A stretch of DNA of 59,195 nt from Bacteroidales bacterium (lineage in GTDB: Bacteria > Bacteroidota > Bacteroidia > Bacteroidales > UBA932), in the NCBI GenBank assembly GCA_012744435.1, contig JAAYCA010000011.1, forward strand, positions 1 through 59,195, in the 5' to 3' direction. The position numbers were made by a program, and so were the translations under genes. Positions 52,785 through 59,195 of this stretch are shown one piece after another. The stretch's first letter is position 1. Each line of letters begins with the position of its first letter. The notes below the pieces were generated by a model. The model saw nothing but the letters and a program-made list of their open reading frames with translations, had not been told where the DNA came from and made no database searches.

Positions 52785-53941
52785 TGCTGAAGGGTGATTT
52801 CCCCGTTGACCGTTTCGCGCAGCTGCGGACTCCGTTCTACTTCTACGACCTGCCGCTGCTGCGCCGTACGCTCGACGCCGTGCAGCTGCAGCTGGAACGG
52901 AATCCGGAGTTCCGCGTCCATTATGCCGTCAAGGCGAACTGCAATCCGCGCATCCTTTCCGAGATCTCCACGCGGGGCTTCGGTGCCGACTGCGTGAGCG
53001 GAGGTGAGGTGCAGGCGGCGCTCTCCGCCGGCTTCCCGCCGGAGGGCATCGTTTTCGCCGGCGTGGGCAAGAGCGATGAAGAGATCCGCCTGGCCCTGTC
53101 GGCCGGCATTTCCCGCTTTAACGTGGAGTCCGCCGCGGAGCTGGCCGTCATTGACGAACTGGCAGGGGAGTCGGGGACCGTGGCTCCCGTGAGCCTGCGC
53201 ATCAATCCCGACATCGGGGCGCACACCCACGCCGGCATCACGACCGGTCTGGCGGAAAACAAGTTCGGCATCAACTACGAGCAGCTGGACGAAGTGATGG
53301 ACCTGGCCCTGCGCCTGCCGCACGTGAAATACTGCGGCCTGCATTTCCACATCGGCTCGCAGATCCTCGACATGAGCGACTACGTGGCCCTGTGCAACCG
53401 CGTCAACGAACTGGTGATCCGCCTCACGCGCGGCGGACGTCCGGTGGGAGACATCAACGTGGGAGGCGGTCTGGGCATCAACTATCAGCATCCCAATCAT
53501 CTGCCGATGGCCGATTTCAAGGCTTGGTTCGACGTCTTCCGCAAGCATCTCAAGCTTCCGCAGGGCACGGTCGTGCACTTCGAGCCCGGACGCAGCATCG
53601 TGGCGCCCTGCGGCTCGCTGATCGCCCGCGTGCTCTATGTCAAGAAAGGTACCCACAAGCAGTTTGCCATCATCGACGGCAGCATGACCGAGCTGGTCCG
53701 TCCGGCGATGTACCGGGCCTACCACCGGGTCGAAAACCTCAGCTCGAACGAGCCGGAGGAGGTCTATGATGTGGTGGGGCCGGTGTGCGAGAGTTCCGAT
53801 GTCTTCATCAAGGAATTCTCCATGGACAAGTGTCACCGGGGCGATCTGGTGGCGATCCGCTCGGCGGGCGCCTATGGTGAATCCATGGCTTCGCAGTACA
53901 ATTGCCATCGCCTTCCGGAAGCCTTCTTTTTCGAAGGCTAG
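52784..53941 (+). CDS. lysA: Diaminopimelate decarboxylase
   Basis: A 385-residue PLP enzyme that converts meso-diaminopimelate to lysine. The PLP Lys is in HYAVKANCNPRILSE, GLHFHIGSQI and NVGGGLGINY bind the phosphate, and PVCESSDVF carries the active-site Cys contributed across the dimer. It is the last gene of the ilv-leu-met-lys array and ends 27 bases from the convergent lysR gene; no intrinsic terminator was seen there. Confidence 0.95.
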   Translation: MLKGDFPVDRFAQLRTPFYFYDLPLLRRTLDAVQLQLERNPEFRVHYAVKANCNPRILSEISTRGFGADCVSGGEVQAALSAGFPPEGIVFAGVGKSDEEIRLALSAGISRFNVESAAELAVIDELAGESGTVAPVSLRINPDIGAHTHAGITTGLAENKFGINYEQLDEVMDLALRLPHVKYCGLHFHIGSQILDMSDYVALCNRVNELVIRLTRGGRPVGDINVGGGLGINYQHPNHLPMADFKAWFDVFRKHLKLPQGTVVHFEPGRSIVAPCGSLIARVLYVKKGTHKQFAIIDGSMTELVRPAMYRAYHRVENLSSNEPEEVYDVVGPVCESSDVFIKEFSMDKCHRGDLVAIRSAGAYGESMASQYNCHRLPEAFFFEG

Positions 53942-53968
53942 CGCTATTCAGGAGCCGGTGCCGCGATG

Positions 53969-54898
53969 CTACAGGGTCAGGTGCCGGGTGTTCTTGATCA
54001 TGGGATCGAGCAGGACGGCCGGGATGATGGTGCGGATGGCGTCGATGACCGCATTCAGCAGACCTTCGTGGATGAAATCCTTCCGGACGGCCAGGACGAT
54101 GGTGCGGCCCTGGCCGGGACCTTCGATCGGCCGCAGCTTCTTCTGGTAGTTGTAGAGGATCAGGTTGATATGCGTTTCCGGGATCAGGGTCATCCCTCCG
54201 TTCTCATTGACGATCTGGATCAGGGTGCCTACGCGGCCCCCTTCGAAGAAGTGCTCGTACGAATGCGTTTCTTCCGGAGTCAGCTGGGATTTGTCGAACA
54301 GTCTCAGACCGTTTGTCATGATCCAGAGAGGGTGCTCCCACAGCTGTTCCGGCCGTATGCTCTCGAGGGCGTATGCCGGGTCGTTTTCTGATACATAGGC
54401 GAAAAACCTTTCATGGTAGAGCGGGATTTCCAGCAAGTCCGTTTCTCCTACCGGTTCTGTCAGGATGCCGATATCCACGTTGCCTTTGCGCAGTTTTTCT
54501 TTCAGCGTGCTCGTGAGCATTTCTTCGGTACAAAGGGAGATGGCCGGATAGTTCTTGCCCAGGTAGGAGAAGAGTCCCGGCACGAGGACGGGTGCGACAG
54601 AGGAAATCAAAGCGATATGCAACGGACCGGACAGGATCGTTTTTTCGTTTTTTGCTATTTCCAGGATCTGTTCGGTATTGTAGAGCACGATCCGGGCCTG
54701 GTTGATAAGCTTGCGGCCGATCTCCGTGGGTTCTACCGGATGCCGTTCCCGGTCGAAAATCCTGACATCCAGTTCTTCTTCCAGTTTCTTGACCAGCAGG
54801 CTCAGGGTGGATTGTGTCATGCCGCAGGTTTCGGCGGCTTTGCCGAAATGCCGGTTGTCGTCGATGGCCACGATGTAGCGGAGTTGTTGCAGCGTCAT
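53969..54898 (-). CDS. LysR-family regulator, OxyR-like but without the redox cysteines
   Basis: A 309-residue LysR regulator: winged helix-turn-helix (about 1-60, LQQLRYIVAIDDNRHFGKAAETCGMT) and a substrate-binding domain (about 90-300). The overall sequence looks like Bacteroidota OxyR, but the region where OxyR has its GHC and second cysteine reads MTNGLRLFDKSQLTP, with no cysteine, so a peroxide-sensing role is unlikely. It is divergent from trkH, and a 15-bp palindrome lies in its own leader, so autoregulation and control of trkH are plausible. Confidence 0.9.
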   Translation of the reverse strand: MTLQQLRYIVAIDDNRHFGKAAETCGMTQSTLSLLVKKLEEELDVRIFDRERHPVEPTEIGRKLINQARIVLYNTEQILEIAKNEKTILSGPLHIALISSVAPVLVPGLFSYLGKNYPAISLCTEEMLTSTLKEKLRKGNVDIGILTEPVGETDLLEIPLYHERFFAYVSENDPAYALESIRPEQLWEHPLWIMTNGLRLFDKSQLTPEETHSYEHFFEGGRVGTLIQIVNENGGMTLIPETHINLILYNYQKKLRPIEGPGQGRTIVLAVRKDFIHEGLLNAVIDAIRTIIPAVLLDPMIKNTRHLTL

Positions 54899-54903
54899 CC
54901 TTT

Positions 54904-54918
54904 ATTGATTTTATCAAT
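54904..54918. promoter_or_regulatory. Palindromic operator candidate
   Basis: ATTGAT-TTT-ATCAAT, a perfect 15-bp palindrome containing the LysR T-N11-A pattern, lies in the lysR leader. A related half-site, ATTGATAAAT (about 54939-54948), overlaps the TTG element of the trkH promoter. Confidence 0.6.
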
Positions 54919-54919
54919 G

Positions 54920-54927
54920 CAAAGATA
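54920..54927 (-). promoter_or_regulatory. -7 box of the lysR-type gene
   Basis: TATCTTTG on the minus strand, 21 bases before the start at 54898. The TTG element is weak. The palindrome lies between it and the start codon. Confidence 0.6.
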
Positions 54928-54939
54928 AAAATAATTGTA

Positions 54940-54969
54940 TTGATAAATGGAAAAACGTAGATAACTTTG
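54940..54969 (+). promoter_or_regulatory. Promoter of trkH
   Basis: TTG (54940-54942), exactly 19 bp, TAACTTTG (54962-54969): a perfect Bacteroidota promoter 16 bases before trkH. Confidence 0.85.
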
Positions 54970-54985
54970 TAAATATTCTGCTGTC

Positions 54986-56437
54986 ATGAACGTAAAAGTC
55001 GTTGTCTATTATATCGGTGTTTCCTTGATGATGGTGGCGGCCCTGATGTTCGTTTCAGGACTCATCGCCTGTTTTACACCCGGAGATGCCAGCCGTATTC
55101 CTTTGCTCTTTTCCGCTTTTGTCACGGCTGTGGCCGGGATCTTCCCGCTGCTCTTCGTCAGACGGGGGACGGAACGGCTCCGTTTTCGCGAGGGCAACAG
55201 TGTGGTGGTCCTCTCCTGGGTGACGGTGTGCCTGTTCGGTTTTTTGCCGTATCTGCTGTACGGGCAGGAATTCAGCGCGCTGGATGCTTTATTCGAGACC
55301 GTTTCCGGATTCACGACCACGGGGGCATCCATCCTTGACGACGTGGAGGGACTGCCCCGCGGACTGCAGTTCTGGCGGATTTCCACGGCATGGGTGGGAG
55401 GCGTCGGGATCGTGACCCTCTTCTCGATGTTCGTGACACGCATCGGAGACCGCTCGGCGCTTTCCGGCGCGGAGATTTCAGATGTGGCCCGCTCGTCTTT
55501 CTCCGGTGAGCGCAACGCGTTGTTCGCCAACCGCCTGCTCATTGTCTATGTGGGACTTACGCTGCTGACCATGTTTGCCTTGAAGTTGACCGGGCTGGGG
55601 TGGTTTGACGCGGCGGCGCACGCGATGTCCGCCTGCAGCACCTGCGGATTCAGCACGCGGAATGCCAGTATCGCCGCATTCAACAATCCTGCGGCCGAAG
55701 TTGTCCTGACGTTCTCGATGCTGGCCGCGGCGCTTAATTTCGGCCTCATCTTCCTCTCTTTCGTGCGGGGCGGGAAAAAGATCTGGCATTCCGAGACCGT
55801 GCGTGTCTTTCTGGGACTTGTCGCCCTGTTCATCGTGGTCATAGCGATTGATCTGTACCGTTCGGAGGGATACGATTCCGCGGCCCGCGCTTTGCGGGAT
55901 GCTTCTTTCCAGGTGGCCTCGCTGTCCACGACGACCGGTTTCGCGACGAGCGACACCGTGCAATGGCCTGCGCTCAGCATGGTGCTGCTCTGGCTCTGCT
56001 CCTGGGTATGCGGGTGTTCCGGCTCCACCTCCGGCGGCATCAAGATGGACCGTTTCCTGCTGGCCGTGAAGGGAATCCGCTCCCGGATACGGAGTGCCGT
56101 CAACCCCGGTCAGTTCTGGATCGTGCGGGTGAGCGGGAAGGTGCGCAGTGCCGAACAGGTCAGCGAAGCGACCAACTATATCTTCTGTTACGTGCTGATC
56201 GCCGCGTTTTTTGCCGTCATCAATGTGGCTGGCGGACTGGATTTCGTCACGGGCCTGACGGCTTCCGTGGCGTGTCTGGGCAACGTGGGTCCCGGATTCG
56301 GCGATGTCGGTTCGATGTCCAACTATGCCCACATCCCGGCGATGCTGAAAGTAACGGGGATTGTGGAGATGATCCTGGGCCGTCTGGAGATCTTCCCGGT
56401 TCTCTATCTGATCGGGGAGCGTTTTCTTAAGAACTAA
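54986..56437 (+). CDS. trkH: TrkH-family potassium uptake protein
   Basis: A 483-residue inner-membrane protein of the Trk/Ktr superfamily with four pseudo-repeated pore loops: SGFTTTGAS, STCGFSTRN, LSTTTGFATSD and ACLGNVGPGFGDVG, each with the selectivity Gly. It is the pore of a potassium uptake system and normally needs the cytoplasmic TrkA, which is not adjacent in this window. It has its own strong promoter and is divergent from the LysR regulator. Confidence 0.93.
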   Translation: MNVKVVVYYIGVSLMMVAALMFVSGLIACFTPGDASRIPLLFSAFVTAVAGIFPLLFVRRGTERLRFREGNSVVVLSWVTVCLFGFLPYLLYGQEFSALDALFETVSGFTTTGASILDDVEGLPRGLQFWRISTAWVGGVGIVTLFSMFVTRIGDRSALSGAEISDVARSSFSGERNALFANRLLIVYVGLTLLTMFALKLTGLGWFDAAAHAMSACSTCGFSTRNASIAAFNNPAAEVVLTFSMLAAALNFGLIFLSFVRGGKKIWHSETVRVFLGLVALFIVVIAIDLYRSEGYDSAARALRDASFQVASLSTTTGFATSDTVQWPALSMVLLWLCSWVCGCSGSTSGGIKMDRFLLAVKGIRSRIRSAVNPGQFWIVRVSGKVRSAEQVSEATNYIFCYVLIAAFFAVINVAGGLDFVTGLTASVACLGNVGPGFGDVGSMSNYAHIPAMLKVTGIVEMILGRLEIFPVLYLIGERFLKN

Positions 56438-56847
56438 GGGGCCGTCCGGGTCTGCATCATGGCTTCATACAGGGTGGGGAAACGCTCTGCGATGACGGCG
56501 GGACGGCCGCCGTCGAAGAAGCAGTGCACGGTCTCGCCGGTACAGACGGTCTTGCCGTCCACCCGCATGTCGTAGGCGATGATGAGCTTGACTTCGCTGA
56601 GCTGCTTGACTTTCACCGTGATCTCGATCACATCCTTGAAGGTGGTGGTCTTCTTGTAATTGCAGCTCACCGCAACGACGGGGGAGACGATCCCCTCGCG
56701 TTCCATGCGGTCGAAGCCGTAGCCGAGCTGGTCCATCCAGTCGATGCGGGCTTCTTCCATGAAGCGGATATAGTTGGAATGATGGGTGATGCCCATCTTG
56801 TCGGTCTCGTAGTATTTGACTTCGTGGCGATAGGGTTGCGGGGTCAT
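56434..56847 (-). CDS. Acyl-CoA thioesterase, YbgC/4-hydroxybenzoyl-CoA type
   Basis: A 137-residue hot-dog-fold thioesterase. Asp16 in YYETDKMGITHHSNYIRF is the catalytic residue of the YbgC/4HBT group. It hydrolyses acyl- or aryl-CoA or ACP thioesters; the substrate is unknown. Its stop overlaps the trkH stop, and its start overlaps the symporter gene stop by ATGA, so it is the second gene of a minus-strand pair. Confidence 0.9.
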   Translation of the reverse strand: MTPQPYRHEVKYYETDKMGITHHSNYIRFMEEARIDWMDQLGYGFDRMEREGIVSPVVAVSCNYKKTTTFKDVIEITVKVKQLSEVKLIIAYDMRVDGKTVCTGETVHCFFDGGRPAVIAERFPTLYEAMMQTRTAP

Positions 56848-58259
56848 TTCTTTGGGTTTTGTTTCTTGACGGAGGATTCGTATTCCCGCAGGGCCTTGAT
56901 GGCCTGCGGACAGAGGAGCAGCAGCACGGCAACGTTGATCCAGGCTGTCAGGCCCACGCCCACGTCGCCCAACTGCCAGATGACGTTGGCTTCGCGCAGG
57001 GCGCCGAACACGACCGTGCCCAGCAGCACGAAACGGAACACCCAGATGCAGACCCGCTCCAGCTTCCGCTTCCCGGGACGTCCTTCGAAGATCTGCATGA
57101 TGCTGGACTCGCCGTAGAAGTAGTAGGCCATGACGGTCGTGAAGACGAAGAATACGAGGGCGATGCTGACGAAGGTGCCGCCGAATCCCGTCATGACGGA
57201 ATCGACGGCGGCCTGGGTGAAGCCGACGTAGTTGTCGGACAGCTGCGGGACATTGGCTACGAGCATCTCGCCCGTCTTGGCGTCGAGAATGTTGTATGTG
57301 CCCGAGCAGAGGATCATCAGGGCCGTGGCCGTGCAGATAAGCAGTGTGTCCACATAGACCGAAAAGGCCTGCGCCAGACCCTGCTTGGCCGGGTGGGAGA
57401 CGGCGGCGGAGGCGGACACGATGGCGCCGCCGCCCTGGCCGGCTTCATTCGAGAAGATCCCCCGCTTGACCCCCATCATGATGGTGGAACCGAGGATGCC
57501 CCCCGCTACGGGCTGGATGCCGAAGGCTCCCGTGACGATGGAGCGCAGCACGCCCGGCACGGCGTCGATGTGCCGGGCGATGACGATCAGGGTGATGACG
57601 ATATAGCCGAGCGCCATGAACGGGGTCACGACCGAGGCCACGCGGGCGATGCTTTTGATGCCGCCGATGATGACGAGTCCCAGGATGGTCGCGAGGCCGA
57701 GTCCGGCGGCCAGCGGGGACAGCTGGAAAGAGTTGTTCAGCGCACCGGCCATGCCGTTGGCCTGCACCGTGGGCAGGAACATTCCGTATCCGACCAGGAC
57801 CAGGATGGAGAAGAGAACGCTCAACCAGCGCAGGCCAAGGCCTTTCTCGATGTAGCTGGCGGGGCCTCCGCGAAAGCCAGTGGCGTGTTGGAACTTGTAT
57901 TTCTGGGCCAGCGTGGACTCCACGAAAGCCGTGGAGGCGCCGAAGAATGCGATGATCCACATCCAGAAGATGGCGCCGGGGCCGCCCAGCGCAATGGCCG
58001 TGGCTACGCCCACGATGTTGCCCGTGCCCACGCGGCCGGACAGGGCGACGCAGAAGGCTTCGAACGAGGAGATGCCATGCTTCTTGCCGTCTTCGGACTT
58101 CTCCGCCGCAGAGAAGAGCGAACGGATCATCAGGCCGAAGCGGCGCACCTGCACGAAGCGGGTCCGGATGGAGAAATACAGCCCGGCTCCCACCAGGAGC
58201 ACGACCAGAACGGGACTCCAGATAATCTCGTTGAGGACGGAGACGATCTTTTCGAACAT
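56844..58259 (-). CDS. Alanine/sodium symporter (AGCS family)
   Basis: A 471-residue inner-membrane protein with about 11 hydrophobic segments. GTGNIVGVATAIALGGPGAIFWMW is the AGCS signature (read here as GTGNIVGVATAI and GGPGAIFWMW), and SNEAGQGGGA is the second conserved motif. It imports alanine or glycine with sodium. It is 4 bases after the nadE stop, so it may be co-transcribed with nadE. Confidence 0.93.
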   Translation of the reverse strand: MFEKIVSVLNEIIWSPVLVVLLVGAGLYFSIRTRFVQVRRFGLMIRSLFSAAEKSEDGKKHGISSFEAFCVALSGRVGTGNIVGVATAIALGGPGAIFWMWIIAFFGASTAFVESTLAQKYKFQHATGFRGGPASYIEKGLGLRWLSVLFSILVLVGYGMFLPTVQANGMAGALNNSFQLSPLAAGLGLATILGLVIIGGIKSIARVASVVTPFMALGYIVITLIVIARHIDAVPGVLRSIVTGAFGIQPVAGGILGSTIMMGVKRGIFSNEAGQGGGAIVSASAAVSHPAKQGLAQAFSVYVDTLLICTATALMILCSGTYNILDAKTGEMLVANVPQLSDNYVGFTQAAVDSVMTGFGGTFVSIALVFFVFTTVMAYYFYGESSIMQIFEGRPGKRKLERVCIWVFRFVLLGTVVFGALREANVIWQLGDVGVGLTAWINVAVLLLLCPQAIKALREYESSVKKQNPKK

Positions 58260-58263
58260 GGGC

Positions 58264-59195
58264 CTACTCCTCCTCCTTCAGCTTCCAGCCGGTCTCCAGA
58301 TCGGAGGGCATCCGCCAGTCGCCGCGCGGCGAGAGGGAAACGGAACCGACTTTGGGCCCGTCGGGCAGGCAGGAACGTTTGAATTGCTGGCTGAAGAAGC
58401 GCTTCAGGAAGGTCTCCAGCCACTTGCGGAGGGTTTGCTCGTCATAGACGCCGGCGAAGGCTTTGCGGGCCAGGAAAAGCAGCTTTTCCGGACCGGCGCC
58501 CGTCCGGAAGAAGTGGTACAGGAAGAAATCGTGCAGTTCGTAAGGGCCGACGCTGTCCTCGGTCTTCTGGGCGATCTCGCCCTTGTCGTCTGCGGGCAGC
58601 AGTTCGGGGCTGATCGGGGTGTCCACGATGTCCAGCAGGGTGCTGTGGATCTTGCCCTTGCCGCCGAACTTGTTGTCGGCCGCCCAGCGCACCAGCGTGC
58701 GGACCAGGGTTTTGGGCACGCTGGCATTGACCCCGTACATGGACATGTGGTCGCCGTTGTAGGTGCACCAGCCGAGGGCGAGCTCGGAGAGGTCTCCGGT
58801 GCCCACGACGATGCCGCCTTCCTTGCCGGCGATGTCCATCAGGAGTTGCGTGCGCTCGCGCGCCTGGCTGTTCTCGTAGGTGAGGTCGCGGTCCGCTTCG
58901 TCCTGGCCGATGTCGGCGAAATGCTGGCGGACGGCGGGAACGATGGAGATTTCGCGGGGGCTGACGCCGAGGTCCTTCATCAGGTCCAGGGAGTTGCCGT
59001 GCGTGCGGTTTGTCGTGCCGAAACCGGGCATGGTGACGCCGATGATGTTCTTGCGCGGGAGGCCGAGGGTGTCGAACGCCAGCGCGGTCACGAGCAGGGC
59101 GAGGGTGGAGTCGAGGCCGCCGGACACGCCGATGACGGCCTTTTTGCAGCGGATGTGCTCCAGGCGTGTCGTCAGGCCCGCTACCTGCGCGGCGA
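58264..59195 (-). CDS. nadE: NAD+ synthase, C-terminal part (runs off the window)
   Basis: At least 310 residues of the ammonia-ligase domain of NAD+ synthase, which amidates nicotinate adenine dinucleotide. The ATP pyrophosphatase P-loop SGGLDST lies near the right edge, and [14 protein letters not shown] and [13 protein letters not shown] are the family motifs. The frame continues past 59195 (codons there read [13 protein letters not shown]), so the start is outside; the length and the 3' part fit the long, glutamine-dependent form, whose glutaminase domain would be upstream. Confidence 0.93.
   Translation of the reverse strand, partial: AAQVAGLTTRLEHIRCKKAVIGVSGGLDSTLALLVTALAFDTLGLPRKNIIGVTMPGFGTTNRTHGNSLDLMKDLGVSPREISIVPAVRQHFADIGQDEADRDLTYENSQARERTQLLMDIAGKEGGIVVGTGDLSELALGWCTYNGDHMSMYGVNASVPKTLVRTLVRWAADNKFGGKGKIHSTLLDIVDTPISPELLPADDKGEIAQKTEDSVGPYELHDFFLYHFFRTGAGPEKLLFLARKAFAGVYDEQTLRKWLETFLKRFFSQQFKRSCLPDGPKVGSVSLSPRGDWRMPSDLETGWKLKEEE

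Overview
The window is 59.2 kb of a high-GC (mostly about 60-65%) Bacteroidota chromosome, most likely an uncultured Bacteroidales. The evidence is the promoter type (a TTG element, 19-20 bp, then TAnnTTTG, found before at least six genes), the near absence of Shine-Dalgarno sequences, lipoprotein and TonB-receptor genes, and gene families such as PnuT-type thiamin uptake, DUF1460 and the fused ThrA. Genes are tightly packed, many joined by ATGA overlaps. No rRNA, tRNA, IS element, phage gene or CRISPR array was seen. The last gene (NAD+ synthase) runs off the right edge.

Layout. 0.1-0.9 kb: an AT-rich, probably foreign gene with a nitrilase-like look. 1-1.8 kb: a C_GCAxxG_C_C protein and a Bcp peroxiredoxin. 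6.6-1.8 kb (minus): TPP riboswitch, TonB-dependent thiamin receptor, PnuT transporter, then a GH3 enzyme and a nitroreductase lipoprotein. 13.8-6.7 kb (minus): a complete histidine operon hisG-D-C-B-H-A-F-IE, preceded by a 13-residue leader peptide with four consecutive histidines and an intrinsic terminator, i.e. a ribosome-mediated attenuator. 17-13.8 kb (minus): HAD phosphatase, a protein kinase fused to an AAA+ ATPase (frame broken at a run of six C), and clpP. 17-19.6 kb (plus): ThrE-like exporter, a tiny ORF, mtnN and luxS. 19.6-21 kb (minus): MBL lipoprotein and Hsp20. 21.3-28.6 kb (plus): gdhA, a receiver/PPDK_N fusion protein, esterase, YccF, DUF1460 amidase-like protein, purU. 28.6-31.2 kb: acyltransferase and two proteins of unknown function. 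36.9-31.2 kb (minus): thrA-thrB-thrC-asd. 37-53.9 kb (plus): one 14-gene array ilvD-ilvB-ilvN-ilvC-leuA-leuC-leuD-(second IPMS family gene)-leuB-ilvE-aminotransferase-metX-lysC-lysA. 54-59.2 kb: a LysR regulator divergent from trkH, then a thioesterase, an alanine/sodium symporter and nadE (minus).

Function. About two thirds of the window makes amino acids: histidine in one operon, threonine and aspartate semialdehyde in another, and branched-chain amino acids, acetylhomoserine and lysine in the third. GDH supplies glutamate for the transaminases, and mtnN/luxS recycle the nucleosides left by S-adenosylmethionine use. The most interesting parts are the histidine attenuator, the kinase-AAA+ protein directly upstream of clpP, and the gdhA-linked receiver/PPDK_N protein.
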